In this document: one piece after another, positions 9,212-16,167 of the stretch
How positions within the stretch are numbered: the stretch's first letter is position 1
Layout: each line of letters opens with the position of its first letter
Assembly (NCBI GenBank): GCA_022424925.1
Contig: JAKMGM010000063.1
Span: 1-23,129, forward strand
Source: Candidatus Poseidoniaceae archaeon
GTDB taxonomy: Archaea > Thermoplasmatota > Poseidoniia > Poseidoniales > Poseidoniaceae
Reading direction: 5' to 3'
Length of the DNA: 23,129 nt
Program-made: the position numbers and the translations under genes
Notes under the pieces: generated by a model
What the model was told of the DNA's origin: nothing
Database searches by the model: none
What the model saw: the letters and a program-made list of their open reading frames with translations, nothing else

Positions 9212-9220
9212 GGTGAAGCA

Positions 9221-9994
9221 ATGACCGAAGATGGAACCATTATCCCAGAGGACTTTGAACCAGCTGTGAAAAAATTATCCGCTGAAGAATACGAAGACCA
9301 AATCAAGGTTCTCTATGAGGCGTTCACCTCTGCACAATCCGACCTCGAAGATGCAGTTGCGACCATTGAAGTTCTGGAAAAAGAAATCATTGAGCGTGAA
9401 ATCGAAAAAGAAACACAGGAAGCCCTACTTTCCGAAAAAGAAGTACGTATTCGTGAACTTGAACTTCGCGCAGTTAAAGCCTCTAAGAAAGTCGAACACC
9501 TCGAACCAGAATTGGAGAAGATGGAAGAAAAATATTCGAGAGAAAAGAACCGTGTAAGCACTGTATTCAGTATCGCGGAAGAACTTGACAACGACTTGAA
9601 ACACGCCGTTGTCGAAATGAAGGCTCGAGATGATTGGTATGTCGACCACATGCAAATTTTCGAAGACCTCAACAAAGCCATCAAGGTTCGATATGAAATG
9701 ATTGAGCGCGCTATTGAGGCTGAACGCAAATCACAGCACATGGCTCGAGCATTCACAGAGCGAATGGAAGACATGGTTGAAGCACGAGCAACAGATCTCG
9801 CTGAGACAGAAGCAGATGGTAAAGCCGCTGAAGAATCAACAGCGTCCATTGAAGTCGTTGAAGCGGAGGAAGAAGATGCTGCAGAAGAAGTTTCAGAAGA
9901 AACGGTAGAAGATGCAGAACCTGTTGAAGCCGCAGCACCTGAAACAACCGCTGCGGCCACATGGGCTGATGGCGACGACCCTTGGGCAGAGTGA
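9221..9994 (+). CDS. acidic coiled-coil protein, function unknown
   Basis: A 257-aa soluble protein with no signal peptide or membrane segment. Residues about 20-190 are highly charged, glutamate/lysine-rich helix with heptad character, predicted coiled coil. Residues 195-245 are a low-complexity Glu/Ala/Val/Thr linker. The end carries A246-T-W-x3-D252-D-x-W255, a motif also found in the tail of the surface protein on the opposite strand. The start at 9221 is chosen over upstream in-frame TTG/GTG codons because GGGTGA lies 4-5 nt before it and the upstream residues are not protein-like. The serine decarboxylase gene begins 9 nt downstream, so they are probably co-transcribed. I do not recognise a family; a scaffold or structural role is only a guess. 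Confidence 0.8.
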   Translation: MTEDGTIIPEDFEPAVKKLSAEEYEDQIKVLYEAFTSAQSDLEDAVATIEVLEKEIIEREIEKETQEALLSEKEVRIRELELRAVKASKKVEHLEPELEKMEEKYSREKNRVSTVFSIAEELDNDLKHAVVEMKARDDWYVDHMQIFEDLNKAIKVRYEMIERAIEAERKSQHMARAFTERMEDMVEARATDLAETEADGKAAEESTASIEVVEAEEEDAAEEVSEETVEDAEPVEAAAPETTAAATWADGDDPWAE

Positions 9995-10003
9995 GGCGAT
10001 ACA

Positions 10004-10855
10004 ATGGCAGGACTGGCCCACGGTGGCCACGCTCCAGTCCTCATTCCTTTGATGATGGGTGGAAGTGCGCTGATTATCGGCGCTACTCTTGATTCACTGT
10101 ACGGCCTTGTTCCGCTTTTCGGAATCTTTTGCCTCATGCTTTCCGCCTTTTTCGCTAATTTCTGGCGTGACCCTGACCGGCCCATTCCTCGTGATGAGGG
10201 CGTTGTGGTCAGTCCGGCAGACGGACGAATCATGTTTGTACGACGTGAACGCGCCACTGGGCGACGTCCGAGCAAAAGCGAATACGCTTCTGAAGATTGC
10301 GAATCGGACGAATTAACGGGTGATTGGTATCCTCAACCGCTCGAAAACCCTCTTCAATTTGAAACCGAACAGCGATTTGAATCTGTTCAACGAGGCGAAG
10401 AGTCGGACACCGATGTGTTTCGTATCGCTGTTTTCATGTCACCACTTGACGTTCACGTCAATCGTGCTCCACTTTCCGGGGTTCTTCATCGTATGGAACA
10501 TCGTTCTGGGAAAGGCCTCCGTAGGGGGCCATTCTTAGCCGCATACAAGAAAGAGAGCCAATACAATGAGCGCGTGCGGAGCGTGTTCAAAGGCGATGCG
10601 GACCTCATGGTCGAAGTCACCCAAATCTCTGGCGCTTTAGCCCGAACAATAGTGCCCTGGCTTGGAATTGATTCAGAAGTACGTCGCGGTCAGCGTTACG
10701 GCATGATTCGCCTCGGGTCACGAGTCGATATACGAGTGCCTGCAGCACGCTTTGAACCGTCTGTATGTTCGGCAGAAGACCAAAATCCAGCGCACCCCAA
10801 AGGCGAATATGTTCAAGCGGGCTCATCGATTCTGTTTCGTCCTTCTGTGAAGTGA
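10004..10855 (+). CDS. psd: phosphatidylserine/archaetidylserine decarboxylase, pyruvoyl enzyme
   Basis: A 283-aa membrane enzyme that decarboxylates the serine head group of a polar lipid to ethanolamine. In an archaeon the substrate is presumably archaetidylserine. Residues about 10-50 form one or two hydrophobic helices, followed by FWRDPDRPIP. Family motifs: S70-P-A-D73-G, M-S-P-L-D-V-H151-V-N-R-A-P156, the NER motif near 188, QISGALAR, and L237-G-S239-R-V-D. Self-cleavage between G238 and S239 would create the pyruvoyl group; D73, H151 and S239 are the expected triad. An acidic insertion (about residues 85-133) between the SPADG and MSPLDVH blocks makes this region longer than in most short decarboxylases. 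GAGGCGAT lies just before the ATG. The first gene upstream is the coiled-coil protein (9-nt gap); RaSEA follows. Confidence 0.9.
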   Translation: MAGLAHGGHAPVLIPLMMGGSALIIGATLDSLYGLVPLFGIFCLMLSAFFANFWRDPDRPIPRDEGVVVSPADGRIMFVRRERATGRRPSKSEYASEDCESDELTGDWYPQPLENPLQFETEQRFESVQRGEESDTDVFRIAVFMSPLDVHVNRAPLSGVLHRMEHRSGKGLRRGPFLAAYKKESQYNERVRSVFKGDADLMVEVTQISGALARTIVPWLGIDSEVRRGQRYGMIRLGSRVDIRVPAARFEPSVCSAEDQNPAHPKGEYVQAGSSILFRPSVK

Positions 10856-10914
10856 GCCAAAAATGGGCGGTGCATTGAAACGGCGAAGCCATGCGACTAA
10901 CATTGAGGGATACC

Positions 10915-12081
10915 ATGGCCGGGCCAAAGTCGCTAACACTTGTTGGAGATGGCGCAAAGGGTTCGCGTATCCATGACCTGGTCAAAGCACCGGCCAATAC
11001 ACCGTGGGCTGTTGCTCGTCAGCAGTCATGGGATGCCAGCGAGCCAGCAACCGTTTACTACACGCCAGAAACGTTAGCAGATGGCACACCATGCAGTGCA
11101 GTGACGGTAATACTTCGAACGAAAGGTTGCCATTGGTGGTGGTCGAGTGGATGTACATTTTGCGGTTATTTTAACGATACGCGTGATGATGTCACCAATG
11201 AAGACCTGCATGCGCAGTGGTCGTATGCAAAGGAGCGGTTTGAGGATTTCAAAGACCACGCTATGGTCAAAGTCTACACAAGCGGCTCTCTCCTTGAAGA
11301 CAGAGAAATACCAGTTGCATTCCAAGAGACTGTGCTTAGAGACTGCCATGAGCTTGGCAAGGAACTGATTGTTGAGAGTCGGTGTGAGCAACTGACAGAG
11401 GAGAAACTCGCTTGGGCTTCAAAAATAAATCAGAGTTTTGCCGTTGCAATTGGCCTTGAAGCGTACGATGACGAGGTGCTTCGATTCCACGTCAATAAAG
11501 GATTCACAACCAAATCGTGGGACAGAGCGGTTGAGAATCTCAAAAAATTCGATATCCGAGTGAAGACCTATCTTATGTTCAAACCTCCGTTCATGAGCGA
11601 GGCTGATGCGCTTAATCACGGGGTCAAATGGATTGAAGACGTCGCTTCTCGAAGTGATGAAATCTCAGTTAATCCAATGAACATTCAACGTGGCACCATC
11701 ATCGACCGACTTCATCGAAACAACGAATACCGTCCACCGTGGCTTTGGTCTCTTGTCGAAATGATTCGTAGAGTTCATCCGACCATTCATCCTGAAGGTG
11801 GTAAAAACGGCGATGCAGACCAGGTCTGCCGCCTCATCATTCATCCAACCGCCGGTGGGAAAATCAGAGGAGCCCACAATTGTGGTGCTTGCGATTCACA
11901 GGTTGTTGCGGCGATTGAACGGTATGCTGTATCCGGTGAGCTGGAAGAGTTCCACGGGATTTCGTGTGATTGTGAGCAGGCTTGGAAAGAAGAAGTTTCA
12001 CTTGAACAAACGCTTCCGGTTCCGCTTGGAATCTCTAAACACCGACGCGGCAATCTACTCGACCGACTTCGTTCCCCGTAG
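10915..12081 (+). CDS. archaeosine-pathway radical SAM enzyme (RaSEA family)
   Basis: A 388-aa radical SAM protein. The cluster motif is C72-x7-C80-x2-C83 in KGCHWWWSSGCTFCGYF, the spaced arrangement of the RaSEA family rather than classical CxxxCxxC. Later blocks also match: VYTSGSLLEDREIP, LIVESRCEQLTEEK, AIGLEAYDDEVLRFHVNKGF and VKTYLMFKPPFMSE. RaSEA works with ArcS: ArcS adds lysine to preQ0 at tRNA position 15 and RaSEA cleaves the adduct to archaeosine. ArcS and the transglycosylase are not in this window. C-terminal cysteines C305, C323-x2-C326 and C351-x-C353 could bind a second metal. The ATG at 10915, with GAGGG 5 nt before it, is preferred; an in-frame ATG at 10891 would add eight residues but has no ribosome site. 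Confidence 0.85.
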   Translation: MAGPKSLTLVGDGAKGSRIHDLVKAPANTPWAVARQQSWDASEPATVYYTPETLADGTPCSAVTVILRTKGCHWWWSSGCTFCGYFNDTRDDVTNEDLHAQWSYAKERFEDFKDHAMVKVYTSGSLLEDREIPVAFQETVLRDCHELGKELIVESRCEQLTEEKLAWASKINQSFAVAIGLEAYDDEVLRFHVNKGFTTKSWDRAVENLKKFDIRVKTYLMFKPPFMSEADALNHGVKWIEDVASRSDEISVNPMNIQRGTIIDRLHRNNEYRPPWLWSLVEMIRRVHPTIHPEGGKNGDADQVCRLIIHPTAGGKIRGAHNCGACDSQVVAAIERYAVSGELEEFHGISCDCEQAWKEEVSLEQTLPVPLGISKHRRGNLLDRLRSP

Positions 12082-12151
12082 GCCATTTTCAATCGAAAGA
12101 ATCCTCTTCGTAAGGAGTGAATGTTTATCACCGCAATGCGAGTGGACGGAT

Positions 12152-12168
12152 TGACCCCTACGGGGTCA
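12152..12168 (+). promoter_or_regulatory. perfect 7-bp hairpin in the leader of the membrane-protein operon
   Basis: TGACCCC-TAC-GGGGTCA, a perfect inverted repeat with a 3-nt loop, ends 17 nt before the ATG at 12186. No T-run follows, so it is not a normal archaeal terminator of the upstream gene. A TATA-like TTTAT at 12124-12128 would place the transcript start near 12152, putting the hairpin at the very 5' end of the mRNA. Alternatively it is an operator. It also overlaps the end of a possible 16-codon leader ORF at 12121-12171. Confidence 0.45.
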
Positions 12169-12185
12169 TGAACGGGTGAAGAGTA

Positions 12186-12458
12186 ATGACAAACGCAACG
12201 ACACTACCAGATGTTACCGTTGGAACTGGAGAACCATCGAGCAGCCGCGTCTTTTTGACATTGTTCAGCGTTGTTCTTCTCGGACTTCTTGCCTTATTTT
12301 CGAACGTTTTCGGCTGGGATAATATCCCACTTCTCGGTGAACTAGTACCTCTCATAGGAAATCTCGGTGGGAGTGGAATTTGGTATTACTTGATTGGTAT
12401 TCTTATTGGCGTTGGCGCTATTGTTGCCTCGCTTCTCAGCGAGGTCATCGTCGATTAG
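12186..12458 (+). CDS. small two-helix membrane protein
   Basis: A 90-aa protein with a polar 20-residue N-terminus and two hydrophobic helices, about residues 22-42 and 65-86, joined by a short loop with GWDNIPLLGELVPL. There is no recognisable domain or conserved charged residue in the helices. GGGTGA lies 6 nt before the ATG. The next gene begins 12 nt after the stop with its own strong ribosome site that starts on the last base of this stop codon, so the two are almost certainly co-translated. The context suggests a small subunit or assembly partner of the 655-aa membrane protein; this is inference only. Confidence 0.8.
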   Translation: MTNATTLPDVTVGTGEPSSSRVFLTLFSVVLLGLLALFSNVFGWDNIPLLGELVPLIGNLGGSGIWYYLIGILIGVGAIVASLLSEVIVD

Positions 12459-12464
12459 GAGGTG
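12458..12464 (+). promoter_or_regulatory. Shine-Dalgarno GGAGGTG for the 655-aa membrane protein
   Basis: GGAGGTG, a full match to the archaeal anti-SD complement, begins on the last base of the upstream TAG stop and ends 6 nt before the ATG at 12471. It settles that start over an out-of-frame ATG at 12467 and supports coupled translation with the 90-aa protein. Confidence 0.75.
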
Positions 12465-12470
12465 TGATGT

Positions 12471-14438
12471 ATGGAAACAGTCTTCATCACCGCAGGCCTC
12501 GTTGCTGTAACACTGGGCCTTGTTGCAAATTACATGGTTAAAGGCATTGGAGGAATGGCAAGTCCATTGCGCCAAATTGGATTATTTTTACTGAACAAGG
12601 CTCCTGCAGGCCTCATTGATTTGTTCAAGGACGAAGCAGGCAGTGGCGTCAAAACCTGGATGCGATTCGGTATGGCATGGTTCTTCATGGCCGCCTTAGG
12701 CATGTTTTTGGGCATTTGGCACCGCTACGACCCTTCAGCTCTGAACTCATTGTCAAGTGTCGGATGGAGTTACGATGATGGGTCAATGTTAACCGATTAC
12801 ACGGCGATATTCTTCTCAACAGCACTCAATTATCTTCTCGTCGGTGCAGCGCTTGTCGCTGTTTCCCGTTCGTCGAGGGGGCGTCTTGCAAGTGAAGCAA
12901 GTGCATCCATGGTCGCCGTTCTTTTGACCGTTTCAACCGTGGTTACTCTGTTGCTACCTGCAGTCTTTTCATTCATCACTCTCGACAATGAAGCGAGTGT
13001 CTTGGAAGCGATTCAGAACATATCACTGCTTCTGGTTGCTGCAATGCTTCACCTTGCTCTGCTCATCAACGTGTTCATCACTATCGGTGAGCGAGAACAT
13101 GATGATTTGTCTCCGACAACGTGGTTCCTCGTCCTGGCTCTTGTTGCTAAAATCTTGAGTATGCTGTTGATTTTCTTCGGCGATCTTGTCGAAGCAACCC
13201 AAACAGTTTGGGTTGCAGAACGTATGTTGAATGGTTGGGTTCCTCTGGCACTCATTTTTGCTGCTGCTTATCACATCATTCCTTTCACTGCAGGCAAGCC
13301 TGTCTGGTCAGCATCCATGCAGAAAGTGAACCTGCTGTTCCTTTTCGTCACCATTCCACCTTTCTTCCTTTCTTCAGCTGATGGTGGAGAACTCTTGCAG
13401 AACATTGGAGCGATTTTGATGGCCATCGGTCTTTTACCGTTGTTTGCTGGTTCAGTGAATATGGTGGCAACCGCGGCTTCAAGTCCAGATCGCATCGTCA
13501 AGAATCCAGGTGCATTTGCAGCAACTGCAGCAATGATGCTGCTGCCAATATATGCCGTTGGAGGCTTTTTCACGGGTATGGACACATTTGTTGGCATGGA
13601 TAAACTAGGTTCGATGGCGCATACCGTTGATACAGGTTTCATCTCGACGGTAGGCGGACTGATGATGCTTGGCGCCATCTTCTCATCGTATCCACTCGTT
13701 GCAAAGAAGCAACTTGCGAAAGCCAGCAATGCTCAACTTGCGGTTTGGTTCACCACCATTGGGGGCGTTGCAGCAACTGTCTCGGCATTGATTGGCGATT
13801 TTACCATTCATGCTGTTGCAAACTCTGGTGTTGAAGATGTTGTTGCATCGACCGATGGTTTCTATCTCGTATCAGCAGCGATGTTTTACTTCGTCACCGT
13901 TTCAACCATTTTGGCTGCGCTTTCAATGATTCACACCGGCCGTCCAAACAACGCCGCCTTTGCTGATTTGTCCGCACAGAGCGACATCCATTCGTACACA
14001 CTTGTTGAAGGCTCAACAACCATCCGTACCTTACTCGGACGAGGCGTTGGAATTGACACAACCCTCACCATTGGTGAAGTGGAAGAAGACGAAGGGGGCT
14101 CGTCCTTGATTCGTGTCTCTGCACACCTGCACAATGACGAAATCACTGAATACCCAGTTCCTGAAGAACTTGTGATGCTTGCACAATTCCTCAAGCAGAC
14201 CAAGCAATCAATTTTTGAATTCTTTACTTCCATTGACCTCGATGATTCGGGTGAAGTTGACGGGTTTGAATTCCGTGAGGCACTTTCCAATGCCAATGTT
14301 GCTGACTTGCCTCCTTGGGAAATGACTCGCTTGGTTGATGCAATTGACCTTGACGGAGACGGGAGAATCAATCTGCCTGAACTCGACATCATGATTTCAA
14401 AAATCCGTAACGACATTCTTGAATCAGAAGAAGAGTGA
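12471..14438 (+). CDS. polytopic membrane protein resembling ligand-less heme-copper oxidase subunit I, with C-terminal EF-hand pair
   Basis: A 655-aa protein with about 13 hydrophobic helices (roughly 3-20, 62-83, 107-130, 146-168, 181-204, 215-238, 250-271, 284-302, 308-333, 347-369, 387-411, 422-443, 460-486) and a soluble tail. After the first helix the rest match the order and spacing of the twelve helices of heme-copper oxidase subunit I: AYHIIPFTAGKPVWS at 265-280 resembles the YYFxPxxxGRPxYS segment after helix VI, and LLQNIGAILMAIG...AGSVN (308-330) resembles helix VIII. The histidines that bind heme and copper are absent: the helix II site reads D109, the helix VI site R251, helix VII has SSAD and helix X has no histidine. 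The tail has two canonical EF-hand loops, 589-600 (DLDDSGEVDGFE) and 626-637 (DLDGDGRINLPE). It cannot be an ordinary oxidase. A calcium-responsive membrane subunit is possible. Oxidase kinship is by eye only; the EF-hands are solid. Confidence 0.8.
   Translation: METVFITAGLVAVTLGLVANYMVKGIGGMASPLRQIGLFLLNKAPAGLIDLFKDEAGSGVKTWMRFGMAWFFMAALGMFLGIWHRYDPSALNSLSSVGWSYDDGSMLTDYTAIFFSTALNYLLVGAALVAVSRSSRGRLASEASASMVAVLLTVSTVVTLLLPAVFSFITLDNEASVLEAIQNISLLLVAAMLHLALLINVFITIGEREHDDLSPTTWFLVLALVAKILSMLLIFFGDLVEATQTVWVAERMLNGWVPLALIFAAAYHIIPFTAGKPVWSASMQKVNLLFLFVTIPPFFLSSADGGELLQNIGAILMAIGLLPLFAGSVNMVATAASSPDRIVKNPGAFAATAAMMLLPIYAVGGFFTGMDTFVGMDKLGSMAHTVDTGFISTVGGLMMLGAIFSSYPLVAKKQLAKASNAQLAVWFTTIGGVAATVSALIGDFTIHAVANSGVEDVVASTDGFYLVSAAMFYFVTVSTILAALSMIHTGRPNNAAFADLSAQSDIHSYTLVEGSTTIRTLLGRGVGIDTTLTIGEVEEDEGGSSLIRVSAHLHNDEITEYPVPEELVMLAQFLKQTKQSIFEFFTSIDLDDSGEVDGFEFREALSNANVADLPPWEMTRLVDAIDLDGDGRINLPELDIMISKIRNDILESEEE
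14235..14381 (+). other. EF-hand pair coding segment
   Basis: Codes for residues 589-637 of the 655-aa protein: two 12-residue loops with D/D/S/E/D/E and D/D/D/R/N/E at positions 1,3,5,7,9,12, a glycine at position 6 in both, and hydrophobic residues V596 and I633 at position 8. Both should bind calcium. The acidic end SEEE follows. Confidence 0.8.
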
Positions 14439-14459
14439 CCACCCTATGGCGGGATCACT
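14434..14459 (+). promoter_or_regulatory. stem-loop spanning stop of membrane gene and start of ychF
   Basis: AGTGA (14434-14438) pairs with TCACT (14455-14459), continued inward by CC/GG across a one-base bulge. It covers the TGA stop of the membrane gene and abuts the GTG start at 14460. It could tune coupling between the genes. Chance is also possible. Confidence 0.25.
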
Positions 14460-15743
14460 GTGAGAATTGGACTGGTTGGCAAACCGAACGTCGGCAAGTC
14501 GACATTCTTTAGCGCGGCTACACTCGCAAAAGTCGATATTGCAAATTATCCGTTTTGTACGATTGAGCCGAACGTTGGTGTTGCGTTCATCGCTACCCGC
14601 CTCCCCTGTCCGTGCAAGGATATCCGACACCGACTCGAATCAGAAGGCCGGATTGAGCCAGTTCGCCCCGATGACCCTCGTGAGGGAAGTTTATGCGAGC
14701 CGCGTACGGGTTCTTGTGTAGGTCATCGCCGACTTGTGCCCTGTTTCCTCGTCGACATTGCTGGACTCGTTCCCGGTGCTAGTGAAGGTAAAGGTCGTGG
14801 TAATGCTTTTTTGGCCGATTTGGCGAATTGCGATGCGCTCATACAGGTGGTTGACGCTGCGGGAACAACTGATTTGGAAGGCAACCCTCAAGGGGCAAAC
14901 CAAACCAAAGATATTGCTCAACAACGTATCCGTGATGAGATTGAGTTCCTTGGAATAGAACTCGATGCTTGGATTTCCGGTCTCCTCACCGACGGTTGGA
15001 CTCGCGGTGTACGCCGAGTTCAGGCCGAAGGGGAGAAGGGGTTAGTCAGTTACATACATGAGCGACTCACTGGGCTCGGTGCAACGCAACATTCAGTTTC
15101 AGTCGCTTTCGAGGCATTCAAGAAGCGGCAGAACTCCCTAACAAGCCCGTGGGATTGGGATGAAACGGTGATCACAGCATTGGCTGTCGAAGTTCGTCGA
15201 ATCCTTTTCCCGATTCACATTGGTGCGAATAAATTTGATATTGCCCCTGCTGATGTACTCCAGGGCATCGAAGCCAACGGGTGTATTGTACCGTGCATGG
15301 CCGATGTTGAACTCGCTCTGCGGCGGGCAGCATCTGCACAATTGATTACCTATGTCCCCGGTGAATCGACGTTCAGTTACGAAAGTCCTGAATCACTTTC
15401 CGATGCCCAATTGAAGGCACTCGACCACATGCTCGAGCGTCTTGATGCAAACAACGGTACTGGAGTTGCTTCGCTCATTGACACTGTTTTGTTTGATGAA
15501 CTCGACCACATTGTCGTCTACCCGGTTCAAGATGAGTCGCATTGGACGGATGGCGACGGCAAGGTGCTGCCGGACGCTTTCGTCGTGCCTTCAGGCATAC
15601 AAGCCAAGGATTTGGCATTCAAGGTTCACACTGACCTTGGTAATGGTTTCATTCGAGGCGTAGACGCAAGGACGCGTAGAGTTGTTGGCTCAGACCACGA
15701 AATGAACGATGGGGACGTCCTCAAAATTCACGCTAAAACGTGA
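14460..15743 (+). CDS. ychF: YchF/OLA1-type ribosome-associated GTPase/ATPase with TGS domain, archaeal type
   Basis: A 427-aa translation-factor-class P-loop NTPase of the Obg/YchF group. G1 is G7-K-P-N-V-G-K13-S-T15, G3 is D99-I-A-G-L-V-P-G-A-S-E-G-K-G-R-G, and G4 is N257-K-F-D260. The C-terminal 80 residues (VVYPVQDESH ... KVHTDLGNGF ... NDGDVLKIHAK) form a TGS domain. Between G2 and G3 is the cysteine cluster C50, C52, C79, C86 seen in archaeal members, probably a zinc site. YchF proteins bind the ribosome and hydrolyse ATP in stress-linked control of translation. The start is a GTG, fixed by the P-loop beginning at residue 7. It lies 21 nt after the membrane gene. Its stop abuts the stop of the convergent zinc-ribbon gene within the palindrome TGATCA, leaving no spacer. 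Confidence 0.93.
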   Translation: MRIGLVGKPNVGKSTFFSAATLAKVDIANYPFCTIEPNVGVAFIATRLPCPCKDIRHRLESEGRIEPVRPDDPREGSLCEPRTGSCVGHRRLVPCFLVDIAGLVPGASEGKGRGNAFLADLANCDALIQVVDAAGTTDLEGNPQGANQTKDIAQQRIRDEIEFLGIELDAWISGLLTDGWTRGVRRVQAEGEKGLVSYIHERLTGLGATQHSVSVAFEAFKKRQNSLTSPWDWDETVITALAVEVRRILFPIHIGANKFDIAPADVLQGIEANGCIVPCMADVELALRRAASAQLITYVPGESTFSYESPESLSDAQLKALDHMLERLDANNGTGVASLIDTVLFDELDHIVVYPVQDESHWTDGDGKVLPDAFVVPSGIQAKDLAFKVHTDLGNGFIRGVDARTRRVVGSDHEMNDGDVLKIHAKT

Positions 15744-16130
15744 TCAGTGGCCTTTGGGGCGATCGTAAGAGGGTGTAAGGCGCGCCATGCTTCCAGAGTA
15801 ATGCCCACCTCGGTAGATGAACCAAACAGGTGCAATCAGCGTTAGAACAATCAGTAGTCCAAGGAAGTACCAGCCCCACGGCCGAACATCACTGAGCACA
15901 ATAATCCACAGTGTCCAAAGCAGCGGTATGTACAGGAAAATACTGTATCGGCGAGCAAGGGTTTGGAGACGAGAACTTCGCAGGGAATAGTCATACATGT
16001 TCGCCGCTTGCTCTTTTGTGACGAGTCCTTTTTCGAGTCCACAACGCACACATACCTGTGCATTTGGCCCGTTACCATGAATGAACTGGTCACGAGAATA
16101 GGTGCTTGAACAATGTCGGCATGTCGGCAT
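15744..16130 (-). CDS. zinc-ribbon membrane protein, function unknown
   Basis: A 128-aa protein. The N-terminal zinc ribbon has C4-x2-C7 and C27-x2-C30. A helical linker with basic residues (LRSSRLQTLARRY) follows, then two membrane helices, about 62-80 and 86-106, and a short polar tail. No signal peptide; the ribbon is most likely cytoplasmic because arginines flank the first helix. Ribosome site GAGGGAG lies a few nt before the ATG. It starts 37 nt after the PabB-PabA stop on the same strand, so it is probably the last gene of that transcript. No family recognised; the function does not follow from the pab context. Confidence 0.8.
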   Translation of the reverse strand: MPTCRHCSSTYSRDQFIHGNGPNAQVCVRCGLEKGLVTKEQAANMYDYSLRSSRLQTLARRYSIFLYIPLLWTLWIIVLSDVRPWGWYFLGLLIVLTLIAPVWFIYRGGHYSGSMARLTPSYDRPKGH

Positions 16131-16167
16131 AGTACTCCCTCAAGCCTTTCCAAACGCTCCCGATTCT

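Noticed and set aside
9313..10275. 320-aa minus-strand open frame, serine-rich
   Set aside because: It is the antisense shadow of the Glu/Lys-rich coiled-coil gene and the start of the decarboxylase. Low-complexity Ser/Ala/Arg content and no homology-like motifs.
12152..12168. Hairpin read as a transcription terminator of the radical SAM gene
   Set aside because: No T-rich stretch follows, and archaeal termination relies on T-runs; it is better read as a leader or operator element.
13931..14416. 161-aa minus-strand open frame
   Set aside because: Antisense to the EF-hand region of the well-supported membrane gene; composition is typical of a shadow frame.
12471..14438. 655-aa protein as a working cytochrome oxidase
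   Set aside because: The histidine ligands of both hemes and copper are absent at the expected helix II, VI, VII and X positions, so catalysis by the usual mechanism is excluded.
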